In this document: positions 15,749-21,728 of the stretch, piece by piece
Position numbering within the stretch: position 1 is the stretch's first letter
How the letters are laid out: each line of letters opens with the position of its first letter
Virus record (IMG/VR): IMGVR_UViG_3300034082_002553
Location: 1 to 21,728 of that record
Reading direction: 5' to 3' (one strand)
Length of the DNA stretch: 21,728 nucleotides
From: a virus
The notes under the pieces: generated by a model
What the model was told of the DNA's origin: nothing
Seen by the model: only the letters and a program-made list of their open reading frames with translations
The model's database searches: none
Position numbers and translations under genes: made by a program

Positions 15749-16552
15749 ATGAAACACTTAAAAACATATCAAATATTTGAATCTGAATTCTTTACAATCA
15801 GTGATGAGAGAAGAAAAAAACTAATTGATTATATAAATAGTAGTTTAGATGGCGCGGATATGGATTTTTCTTCTTGGATATATCAAAATATAATTCGAGG
15901 AAAAGAAGAACATACAGAACTTAATGATTTTATTCAAAAAGTATCTCCTAATTGGAAAAAAATACTCGATGAATACTTAGCTAAGTATAAAAGTGGAGTA
16001 ATGAAAATTGGACAAGATGACCAAAATGAGTGGTTTGGTGTAAATTATAACTCAAGTCTTAAACAAAAAGAAGTAATAGGTGATCAAGAGATAACAAAAA
16101 ACTTTTATGTAACATTTGAGAAAAGCGAAGACAACCTGAAAAGATGGTTCAATGGACTAGGAACTCTTATAAGTGACTTTTACAAAGCTTGCACAGAAGG
16201 TGAATTAAAAAACTCGGCAATTTCTTTCAAATGTGGATATGATGGTAAACATTTTATAGAAGACAATGACCATCTAAAGTTTTATTGGTATAAAGATGAT
16301 GATAAAAATAAAGTATTAGAAGTATATAATAATTGGTTGAAGAAAACTGGTATACAAACTAAGAAAAGAGCTTATGATTTTGGAATAGACACTGCAAAAG
16401 GTAGAGATAAAAATAGCTTTGGTCTAATGGTTGCAACTAAGGTGAATAACCAGTTTCAAAAACTTAAATCACAGTATGGAAAAAAGTTTACATCTGAACA
16501 ATATGCAGATTATATAATAGATATGTTAAACAAAACAAAGTTTAAAATATGA
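15749..16552 (+). CDS. 267-aa protein with capsid-targeting-like tag; weak HopA1-effector resemblance
   Basis: The start MKHLKTYQIFESE shares K-T-Y-Q-x-F-x-x-E with the T4 internal-protein tag MKTYQEFIAE, the closest match in the window. The body has no signal peptide or membrane segment. From about residue 118 the order N-F-Y-V-T-F, then a helix, then I-S-F-K-C-G, then D-H-L-K-F-Y-W-Y, then R-A-Y-D-F-G-I-D and S-F-G-L-M-V-A resembles the phosphothreonine-lyase/HopA1-like effector fold, with a basic residue in the expected strand and a D-x-(L/V)-x-x-Y strand. This is a weak pattern match. If both readings hold, it would be a head-packaged protein delivered to the host cell. It overlaps the next gene by ATGA. 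Confidence 0.7.
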   Translation: MKHLKTYQIFESEFFTISDERRKKLIDYINSSLDGADMDFSSWIYQNIIRGKEEHTELNDFIQKVSPNWKKILDEYLAKYKSGVMKIGQDDQNEWFGVNYNSSLKQKEVIGDQEITKNFYVTFEKSEDNLKRWFNGLGTLISDFYKACTEGELKNSAISFKCGYDGKHFIEDNDHLKFYWYKDDDKNKVLEVYNNWLKKTGIQTKKRAYDFGIDTAKGRDKNSFGLMVATKVNNQFQKLKSQYGKKFTSEQYADYIIDMLNKTKFKI

Positions 16553-16812
16553 CACTTCCTTTTCAAGAAACTAAATTAAGTGATAATGAATTTATCAGAG
16601 TGTTCAGTCAAGATACTGATTCTGGTGAGTTTATGTGGCACCGTGATAGAGAAGATAGAATAATCGAATCCATTGAAACCACAGACTGGAAAATACAAAT
16701 AGATAACGAATTACCAAAGGTAATAGAAGGGAAAGTATTTATACCAATGGGTGTTTATCACAGACTGATAAAAGGCACAAATGACCTAAAGATTAAGTTA
16801 GTAAAATTATAA
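16549..16812 (+). CDS. Small cupin-like phage protein, 87 aa
   Basis: The protein reads F-S-Q-D-T-D-S-G-E-F-M-W-H-R-D-R-E-D-R, then WKIQIDNELP, then KVFIPMGVYHRLIKGTNDLKIK. This is the order of a minimal cupin barrel: an early W-H-x-D metal-ligand strand, a turn, then the late P-x-G-x-x-H-x-x strand with the third ligand. The same small protein type is familiar to me from T4-like phages of aquatic bacteria, with no assigned role. The start overlaps the previous stop as ATGA, so it is co-translated. Its stop shares the palindrome TTATAA (16807-16812) with the convergent gene. A metal-binding or small-ligand-binding function is inference. Confidence 0.75.
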   Translation: MTLPFQETKLSDNEFIRVFSQDTDSGEFMWHRDREDRIIESIETTDWKIQIDNELPKVIEGKVFIPMGVYHRLIKGTNDLKIKLVKL

Positions 16813-17016
16813 AGTATAATTTGATATATGGTCAAATCTTGACTCTATAAATTTCTTAAAAATTATACATTTCTCAAACTCTTCATCTTCTTCTAACATT
16901 CTTAATATTTTATTAAGATATCTTTCAGAGTAAATAGCAAGTCTTTCACTATAAAACTTACCAGACATAACTCGATTGTAAACATTAATTGGGTCTACAG
17001 AAACTTGACTTTTCAT
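16807..17016 (-). CDS. 69-aa protein with UVR-like helical hairpin
   Basis: The C-terminal half reads YLNKILRMLEEDEEFEKC followed by IIFKKFI, a pattern L-x-x-x-I-x-x-L-E-x-(D/N)-E-E-(F/Y)-E-K-C shared with the protein encoded at 14388-14759 and similar to UVR hairpins that mediate protein-protein contacts. The N-terminus (VDPINVYNRVMSGKFYSERL) looks like a short helical extension. It starts one base after the stop of the gp47-like gene (TAA-A-ATG), so it is translationally coupled to it and may act in recombination or repair. The convergent upstream gene ends in the same six bases, with no terminator between them. Role otherwise unknown. Confidence 0.65.
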   Translation of the reverse strand: MKSQVSVDPINVYNRVMSGKFYSERLAIYSERYLNKILRMLEEDEEFEKCIIFKKFIESRFDHISNYTL

Positions 17017-17017
17017 T

Positions 17018-18139
17018 TTAATTTTTATTTGTAGTATAATTTTCTTTATAAATTCTAATCACATCATCAAATTCAGTAAGTATACCAGATTTGAATTTTT
17101 CATTATCATATTTCTGTTTTAGAATGTATTCTTTAACATAATCCTCATAGTCTAATTGAATAGATATATCAATAGAATCTTCATCAACTTCAACAGACTC
17201 ATTTACTTCTTCACCATCAACTAACTCTTTTGTTATATCGTCAATATATTCGACAGAAGCAAAGTTACTTTTCTCTAAAATAATTTCTAACTTTCTTCTT
17301 AATTTTCTATTAGAAACAAGTAAGTTATTAGATATAGCAATATCAATATAATCTTTAGTATCTTTTAATGATTCTAACTCTTCAACATCATCTTCATTAA
17401 CAACTCTAACTTTCTTAAATACTGGAGAATATGTATTGTGTACAAACTCAATTGTATCATCTTCTAAGTTTAGAACAGTTATTCCTTTTTGGTCTCCATA
17501 ATCATTTCTATCCATTTGATATAATGATCCAATAAACATAAAGTTACTATTAACTTGTCTAATATGAATATGACCTGAGAATACATTCTTATATCCTGAG
17601 AAATTCTCAACATCAATTTTATCTGGATTTCTATGAGCAACTGAGTTTAAGTGCATTCTACATCCATTAAGGTCGGAGTGACACATAAGATAATCTCCTT
17701 TGTTGGAAGATAACTCATTAATCATATCTACTCTTTTTTCAACCCAAGGCATAAGAATTAACTTCTGACCACCAACTTCTAAAGTTGTTGTTTTCTCATA
17801 AACAGTTATATTCTTATTGATATATCCATAAAGACGAACAGAGTTAACTTCATTAGAACCTTTATTCCAAAGGTCGTGGTTACCAACCATAATGTGCATT
17901 GGTAGAATATCGGAGACTTCTTTGAGTATTTTTTCTACTTTGTTAAGTACGATAATAGGTAAACTATTTCTATTATCAAACAAGTCACCTAAGTGAATAA
18001 GTATATCACCTGGTTTAGCATTTTCTTTTAAGTAAGGTATAACAAAGTTATAAAAAGTAGACTCCATCATATTTAACCATTTATCTAAATTATTAAGATA
18101 AATACCAAAATGTGTATCTGTTATCATAAAAACTCTCAT
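17018..18139 (-). CDS. 47: Recombination endonuclease subunit, gp47-like (Mre11/SbcD family)
   Basis: A calcineurin-like metallophosphoesterase with the full Mre11/SbcD motif set: D8-T-H10, G51-D-L-F-D55, G-N87-H88-D89, C-H154-S-D and G-H190-I-H192. These residues bind two metal ions for the nuclease. The length of 373 residues is close to T4 gp47 (339). In T4 it pairs with the ATPase gp46 to process DNA ends for recombination-dependent replication; no gp46 gene is visible here, so it should lie outside the window. The C-terminal 100 residues are acidic and variable. I chose the ATG at 18139; an in-frame GTG lies six bases upstream. The gene probably belongs to an earlier expression class than its structural neighbours. 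Confidence 0.93.
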   Translation of the reverse strand: MRVFMITDTHFGIYLNNLDKWLNMMESTFYNFVIPYLKENAKPGDILIHLGDLFDNRNSLPIIVLNKVEKILKEVSDILPMHIMVGNHDLWNKGSNEVNSVRLYGYINKNITVYEKTTTLEVGGQKLILMPWVEKRVDMINELSSNKGDYLMCHSDLNGCRMHLNSVAHRNPDKIDVENFSGYKNVFSGHIHIRQVNSNFMFIGSLYQMDRNDYGDQKGITVLNLEDDTIEFVHNTYSPVFKKVRVVNEDDVEELESLKDTKDYIDIAISNNLLVSNRKLRRKLEIILEKSNFASVEYIDDITKELVDGEEVNESVEVDEDSIDISIQLDYEDYVKEYILKQKYDNEKFKSGILTEFDDVIRIYKENYTTNKN

Positions 18140-18257
18140 CTGCACAGTTTATTTTTAATTATAGTTGGTCATTTTACTATAGTTTAGAAAAAAATCACTT
18201 TTTATAACTAATATATACACTAAGAACTAATAAATTATATAGAGACAAAAAATAATA

Positions 18258-18278
18258 TAATATATAAGTTATAATTTG
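18258..18278 (+). promoter_or_regulatory. Candidate promoter elements for tail tube gene
   Basis: TAATATATAA (18258-18267) is identical to the 10-mer upstream of the genes at 14317, 14388 and 20208. Three bases on, TATAATTTG (18270-18278) resembles the Bacteroidetes -7 element. The ATG is 34 bases downstream. Tube protein is needed in large amounts, so a strong late promoter is expected here. Confidence 0.4.
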
Positions 18279-18290
18279 TCAGACAAATTA
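18272..18290. promoter_or_regulatory. 19-bp palindrome upstream of tail tube (possible operator)
   Basis: TAATTTGTCAGACAAATTA is a perfect palindrome with 9-bp arms and one central base, placed 22 bases before the tube start and overlapping the TATAATTTG string. The absence of a proper loop favours a DNA-binding site for a dimeric regulator over an RNA hairpin. Unlike the other palindromes here it is not pure A/T. Confidence 0.4.
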
Positions 18291-18311
18291 AATAAAAAAT
18301 AATATAAAAAG

Positions 18312-18932
18312 ATGGCATTACCACATTTTACACAGGTAAAAGGAGGAGGCTCACCAGGTGGTCCAGGTACACTTCCAGATGAAGTAGTATACCTAAACCT
18401 ATTTGAGATTACTTTTATCTTACCAGTAATATTAACAGCTCAAGGAAGAGACCCAATTTTATTGTTACAAAATGCAACTAAAATTGATATGAACTTAACT
18501 GAATTCGATGTTGCTGCAAAAACACAAAGATTCAAATATTCAACTAGAATGTTTATGGCATCACCTACTAAAACAGATGGTACTCTATCTATTCCAATTC
18601 AGGTGAATGTTAACCAAAATGGTTCTCTGGAAACTTGGAATACAATGAAAGCATGGTACGATTTAGTATTTAACTCTCAAAATGGTGGTCTTCACTATAA
18701 GAGTGATATTATTGGTACTATCATTGTTAATCAACACGATAAAAAAGGTGTTGTATTAAGACGTGTTACTTTCCAAAACGTACAAATTACAAAATTAGCT
18801 GGTTACTCACTTGACTGGTCATCAAACAACATCATTGAATCTTCTCAAGCCGATTTCGTTTATGATTACTTCATTGATGAGTATATCGACCAAAACTTTG
18901 GTATTAATCCACCATTAGTAGACGGATATTAA
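18312..18932 (+). CDS. 19: Tail tube protein, gp19-like
   Basis: A 206-residue protein with the layout of T4-type tail tube proteins, which stack as hexameric rings inside the sheath. An N-terminal Gly-rich arm (GGGSPGGPG) precedes strands around NLFEITFILP. A helix with LETWNTMKAWYDLVF follows, then K-K-G-V-V-L-R-R-V-T-F-Q-N and a C-terminal VYDYFIDEY. The K-G-x-x-x-R-x-x-x-F-x-N strand and the (F/Y)-x-Y-D-Y-F end are family features. T4 gp19 is 163 residues, so loops or termini are extended here. It stands alone between its own promoter region and a terminator, which fits separate high expression. The sheath gene is on the other strand 1.4 kb away rather than next to it. Confidence 0.88.
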   Translation: MALPHFTQVKGGGSPGGPGTLPDEVVYLNLFEITFILPVILTAQGRDPILLLQNATKIDMNLTEFDVAAKTQRFKYSTRMFMASPTKTDGTLSIPIQVNVNQNGSLETWNTMKAWYDLVFNSQNGGLHYKSDIIGTIIVNQHDKKGVVLRRVTFQNVQITKLAGYSLDWSSNNIIESSQADFVYDYFIDEYIDQNFGINPPLVDGY

Positions 18933-18953
18933 TATTTAACAATATAATTAAAA

Positions 18954-18976
18954 ACTCACCAATGGTGGGTTTTTTT
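18954..18976 (+). terminator. Intrinsic terminator of the tail tube gene
   Basis: ACTCACC-AAT-GGTGGGT forms a 7-bp stem (one T-G pair) with a three-base loop, followed by six T, 21 bases after the tube stop. Confidence 0.85.
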
Positions 18977-18995
18977 ATTTTAAACTAGGAAGCAT

Positions 18996-19031
18996 AAAAA
19001 AACCAGTATAAATACTGGTTTTAATTTTTTA
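18996..19031 (-). terminator. Intrinsic terminator of the leftward gp26-like unit
   Basis: AACCAGTAT-AA-ATACTGGTT (19001-19020) is a perfect 9-bp stem with a two-base loop. On the minus strand it is followed by TTTTTATG, and it sits directly after the stop at 19029. It also has a T-rich 3' side on the plus strand, so it may work both ways as a second barrier behind the tube terminator. Confidence 0.82.
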
Positions 19032-19289
19032 CATACTTGGCATATTAAAATTTCCCATATTACCCATATTTGACGCATTTTTCATCATCGAGTTGGTATC
19101 TGGCATACCTTTTTGTTGTGATTCTTCATCTTTCTTTCTATTCGATTCCTCTTCTTCCATAATTTCGTTAACTAACTTAACATTTTCTTCCAACATCCAG
19201 AATGGCCAATTATCCATAGCCCACTCTTGTGTGTGGAAATGTTTCTGTAATAGTAACTTATTCTTTAATATATGTTTCAAAGGCATCAT
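19029..19289 (-). CDS. Small Met/Asn-rich protein overlapping gp26-like gene
   Basis: The 86-aa protein starts at ATGATG (19289), inside the last 32 bases of the gp26-like gene and in a different frame. I prefer this start to a longer in-frame one at 19358, which would overlap by 100 bases. Residues 1-45 are helical with aromatic residues (HTQEWAMDNWPFWMLEENVK), then comes an acidic/basic helix (IMEEEESNRKKDEESQQKG), and the last 25 residues are a Met/Asn/Gly low-complexity tail. In T4 the gp26 gene has a small partner needed for hub assembly (gp51), and other myophages have overlapping tail-assembly-chaperone pairs. By position this is a candidate for such a partner; sequence similarity is not evident to me. 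Confidence 0.65.
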   Translation of the reverse strand: MMPLKHILKNKLLLQKHFHTQEWAMDNWPFWMLEENVKLVNEIMEEEESNRKKDEESQQKGMPDTNSMMKNASNMGNMGNFNMPSM

Positions 19290-20208
19290 GAATAACGAAA
19301 ATACCTGACGCTCCGTTGGGAAATTGCATGTCCGTGTGGACCTCCTCACCACACTCACACACTTTCTTTAATTCTTTAATACCAAAAGTCATCTTACTAA
19401 CAGCACCATTTAAGAATTGAAAAGAGATATCATCCATATCTTCAAAATCTTTTAATTTAGCTTTAATACCATCATAAGTTATTGCTGATCTACCAGCCAA
19501 CATAAATGGAATAATTTTCAAGAACGATAAGTTAGGTGTTCTTTTTTCATTATTTTCTTTAACAATATAATCAGTAAATGCCTTTTGTAATCCAATGTTT
19601 GGTGGAGTTAATTCAAAAGTTTTACCATTAACGGTCTTAAAGTTATATGTTCTACTACTTTGGTTAAAGTATTTATCTAGTTTTTCATCAATTTCATGAA
19701 AGTGAAAAGTATCTCTTTTCAACTCTAAAGAGACATCAGTTGAACAACTAGGACATTTAGCCGTAACAGCTAAAGAGTTTCCTTGTTGGAAAGTTAATTC
19801 TCTAATTAAGAAAATTAAAAATAATCTATCTTGGTCTTTAATCTCCAAAAAAGATCCTAATTTTCCATCAGGAAATTTAATTCTAACACAAGACTTCAAA
19901 ATGTCATTCATTTTCTCAATAATATCATAGAAGTTTTCATCATCAACCATCGAATAAGCTTGAATCTCTTTAACTTGAGCTGGTCTAATCATAAAGAGTG
20001 TACCAGTTGGATAAAATTGACCACAAGGCAATTCTCTAATATCAAAATTAAAGAAATTTAAATCATTTGTTCTTGTGTTATCAACAACAGGTTCCGCAAA
20101 AGGAATATCTGAGTTAACAGATTGTTGTTTACCAGTTTCTAAATCAGAAAGGTGTCTTTTTAAGTAGTCTTCTTCCGACATTTCCTGTTTTTGATTGTTA
20201 TCTGACAT
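19258..20208 (-). CDS. 26: Baseplate hub / tail assembly protein, T4 gp26-like, with zinc ribbon
   Basis: The 316-residue protein matches the T4 gp26-like baseplate family (Pfam T4_baseplate) as I remember it: a disordered N-terminal 45 residues, then ELPCGQFYPTGTLFMIRPAQ, a helical D-I-L-K-S-C-V block, the strand K-D-Q-D-R-L-F-L-I-F-L-I-R-E, then C152-P-S-C155 and later C284-E-C286-G, which together look like a split zinc ribbon. T4 gp26 is 208 residues and acts in assembly of the central baseplate hub. The gene is preceded by TAATATATAA (20235-20244 on the minus strand, 27 bases before the ATG) and is followed by the overlapping small ORF and a terminator. Confidence 0.8.
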   Translation of the reverse strand: MSDNNQKQEMSEEDYLKRHLSDLETGKQQSVNSDIPFAEPVVDNTRTNDLNFFNFDIRELPCGQFYPTGTLFMIRPAQVKEIQAYSMVDDENFYDIIEKMNDILKSCVRIKFPDGKLGSFLEIKDQDRLFLIFLIRELTFQQGNSLAVTAKCPSCSTDVSLELKRDTFHFHEIDEKLDKYFNQSSRTYNFKTVNGKTFELTPPNIGLQKAFTDYIVKENNEKRTPNLSFLKIIPFMLAGRSAITYDGIKAKLKDFEDMDDISFQFLNGAVSKMTFGIKELKKVCECGEEVHTDMQFPNGASGIFVIHDAFETYIKE

Positions 20209-20233
20209 ATTTGTTATATTATTTTTTTATATT

Positions 20234-20244
20234 TTATATATTAG
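20234..20244 (-). promoter_or_regulatory. Candidate promoter element CTAATATATAA before gp26-like gene
   Basis: On the minus strand this contains the same TAATATATAA 10-mer as at 14337-14346, 14373-14382 and 18258-18267. The A/T tract AATAATATAACAAAT lies between it and the ATG. It is placed in the 137-bp gap that separates this unit from the sheath terminator. Confidence 0.4.
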
Positions 20245-20299
20245 TTATATTATTCTCTCTATTATACTAAATAATAACAAATAAGTTTATTTAAAATAA

Positions 20300-20325
20300 A
20301 AAATCCCTCATTTCTGAGGGATTTT
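20300..20325 (-). terminator. Intrinsic terminator of the tail sheath gene
   Basis: AATCCCTCA-TTTC-TGAGGGATT is a perfect 9-bp stem with a 4-base loop, extendable to 11 bp with flanking A/T pairs. On the minus strand it is followed by a T-rich tract (TTTATTTTAAA), 20 bases past the sheath stop at 20346. Confidence 0.88.
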
Positions 20326-20345
20326 CATTGATTTTTATTTAATTC

Positions 20346-21728
20346 TTATGAGTTGATGAATCCACCCGCACTGATTGCTCCAGTTCTCAAGATTGTAATG
20401 TTATTTACAATAACACCCATACCCTTGATTGGTTCAACATATGTATCAAGAACACCAATTTGGTTGTCAATGATTTCAGCTGTGTTGTTTTCATCATCCA
20501 TTTTATTAAAGTAGTTAAATAAACCATTCTTACTTACATAAGTTTCACAGATAACGTCTGCTCTAAGTTTAATTTCAGCTCTAATATCAGGAGTGTTAAA
20601 TTTCCATTGGAAGTCTAACAACATTCTTGATAATTCTCTTTCAAGTTCAATCAATACCTCTCTAACGTGAATGTAAGAAAGTGCTGATTTATAAAGAGTT
20701 TGTCCAGTATTTTCAGTTTCGATAACGAATCCTCTGTTTCTCTTGAACACTAATGGGTTCATTTGAGCCACATTTAAGAACTCGATGTCACTTGGAGTAA
20801 AGTCCATTTCAAGACTATTGATATTTGTAATTCTACCATTAGTAACACCAGCAGCGATAGTCCAAGGAGTAACACTACCAACATTAGAAATGTGTTTTCT
20901 CATATAAGTTGTAGCTACATAAGATGCTGGTGGGAAGTCAATTGGTCTACCATTATCATTCACAACAACATAAGGTGTAAAGTAACCCACACAAGTTGTT
21001 CCAGCTCCATCTCCAAATGTGTAAAGGAAAGCTGGATTACTTTCAGGATCACCACCTTTAGCAACATACTCTAATTGTAAAACACCTTCAGTATTAACAA
21101 ATGTTGGAGAAGAAGAGTTCTTAAAGCTTCTTAATGAAGGCATATTTAAGAATCCAAATGCGTCTAATCTATCCCCACAAATATCAACTAATTGTTGTTT
21201 AGATCTTTCTGTTAATCCTAATCCAAAAGAGTCAATTAAATATCTAAAGTCGATTGCTTCTTTATTTGTTAACGCTTTGAATAAAGGTGTTCCCTTTGCT
21301 ACTAAGTTAAGAACTTGATTTTGTTTAGTTTCAGTTCCATCAGGTAAAGAAGCATTTCTGATTCTAAATCCTTTAAGTGAAATTGCTTTGTATGTAGTAG
21401 CATATTGGTCGATTGTTACAAATCTTGTAGTTTGTAAGTCACCACCATAGTTATAAGTAGCGATTCTAGAATCACAAGTAACCTCTGTTAATGAAGTATC
21501 ACCAGCATATTGTCTTTTACTTAAAACTCTTGTTAATTTTCTTGGGAACTCACCAGTTTGTAATAAACTAGAATCATAATAAGCCTCTAAGAAATCACCA
21601 ACTTTAAGTTCAGTGTATCTTGATCCATCAACTAATATTTTGTTAGGAACTTGAACATATCCAGCTGGTACCTCAATCTCTATTGTTTGAGTGAAGTTTG
21701 ATTTTTCTGACTGAATATAAAAAGTGTT
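20346..21728 (-). CDS. 18: Tail sheath protein, gp18-like (C-terminal 460 residues, 5'-truncated by window)
   Basis: The frame is open from the window edge at 21728 to the stop at 20346 without interruption, so the ATG at 21143 is an internal methionine and the true start lies outside. The C-terminal domain is typical of contractile tail sheaths: TPWTIAAGVTNGRI, then F-T-P-S-D-I-E-F-L-N-V-A-Q-M-N-P-L-V-F-K, a G-F-V-I-E-T-E-N-T strand, the helix LSYIHVREVLIELERELSRM, and the final strands V-E-P-I-K-G-M-G-V-I-V-N-N-I-T-I-L. T4 gp18 has 659 residues, so roughly the first third is missing if this one is similar in length. Sheath subunits surround the gp19 tube and contract to drive it into the host. 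A terminator follows. Confidence 0.9.
   Translation of the reverse strand, partial: NTFYIQSEKSNFTQTIEIEVPAGYVQVPNKILVDGSRYTELKVGDFLEAYYDSSLLQTGEFPRKLTRVLSKRQYAGDTSLTEVTCDSRIATYNYGGDLQTTRFVTIDQYATTYKAISLKGFRIRNASLPDGTETKQNQVLNLVAKGTPLFKALTNKEAIDFRYLIDSFGLGLTERSKQQLVDICGDRLDAFGFLNMPSLRSFKNSSSPTFVNTEGVLQLEYVAKGGDPESNPAFLYTFGDGAGTTCVGYFTPYVVVNDNGRPIDFPPASYVATTYMRKHISNVGSVTPWTIAAGVTNGRITNINSLEMDFTPSDIEFLNVAQMNPLVFKRNRGFVIETENTGQTLYKSALSYIHVREVLIELERELSRMLLDFQWKFNTPDIRAEIKLRADVICETYVSKNGLFNYFNKMDDENNTAEIIDNQIGVLDTYVEPIKGMGVIVNNITILRTGAISAGGFINS

Larger units (their letters stand above)
18140..18311. other. 172-bp divergent intergenic region between gp47 and tail tube
   Basis: No gene is seen here. 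Leftward it contains ACTATAATTAAAA about 20 bases before the gp47 ATG, a possible -10-like element, with a second AACTATA string a little further upstream. Rightward it holds TAATATATAC (18209-18218), TAATATATAA (18258-18267), TATAATTTG (18270-18278) overlapping a 19-base palindrome, and AATAATATAAAA just before the tube ATG. It is the most signal-dense intergenic region in the window. Confidence 0.5.

Noticed and set aside
18140-18311. Small RNA or tRNA gene in the gp47/tube gap
   Set aside because: No cloverleaf or stable structured RNA can be drawn; only promoter-like and palindromic A/T-rich signals.
20346-21143. A 265-aa gene starting at 21143 as a complete ORF
   Set aside because: The same frame is open to the window edge with sheath-like sequence, so 21143 is an internal methionine.
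1-21728. CRISPR array, insertion sequence or integrase/attachment site
   Set aside because: No regularly spaced identical short repeats, transposase motifs or terminal inverted repeats were found; the only repeats are within coding regions or promoters.

Overview
The window is part of the structural-gene region of a large, AT-rich, T4-like contractile-tailed bacteriophage (myovirus). Four genes anchor this: a tail sheath (gp18-like, C-terminal part only), a tail tube (gp19-like), a zinc-ribbon baseplate/tail-assembly protein (gp26-like) and the Mre11/SbcD-type recombination nuclease subunit (gp47-like). Almost no gene has a Shine-Dalgarno sequence. Start codons sit behind A/T tracts such as AATAATATAAAA, and some upstream regions carry TA-N3-TTTG strings close to the Bacteroidetes -7 element. 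A Bacteroidetes (flavobacterial) host is the best guess. This is inference, because no host gene or tRNA is present.

Layout. Positions 1-2477 hold a leftward cluster of five small or medium genes: a truncated ORF, a 65-aa protein resembling a short segment of the T4 major capsid protein, a 446-aa protein that looks like a catalytically dead RNA-ligase/nucleotidyltransferase, a 92-aa protein and a 154-aa protein. A divergent promoter region leads into a rightward block (2566-8528). It starts with a 1447-aa, membrane-like, internally repetitive protein that is probably the tail tape measure, followed by three unrecognised genes and a bidirectional terminator. A 1912-aa leftward gene (8579-14317) encodes a composite baseplate-wedge/adhesin protein with a predicted beta-propeller and chitin-binding-like modules. 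A second divergent promoter, containing a perfect 16-bp inverted repeat, separates it from a tight rightward operon of five small genes (14388-16812). These converge on a leftward pair (16807-18139: a UVR-like mini-protein and gp47). The right end holds the tail tube (rightward), two back-to-back terminators, the gp26-like gene with an overlapping small ORF (leftward), another terminator, and the tail sheath (leftward, running off the window).

How the genes fit together. Sheath, tube, tape measure, gp26-like protein and giant wedge protein make up much of a contractile tail. The most interesting signal is in the small genes. Several begin with a short N-terminal tag like the capsid-targeting sequence of T4 internal proteins (MKTYQEFIAE, cleaved by the gp21 prohead protease after an (I/L)-x-E site). 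If that reading is right, the 14388-16552 operon, and perhaps the 1745-2023 gene, encode proteins packed into the head and possibly injected with the DNA. One of them has a weak resemblance to HopA1-type effectors and another carries a nine-cysteine cluster. A shared 10-mer, TAATATATAA, lies upstream of four structural transcription units and is a candidate phage promoter element.
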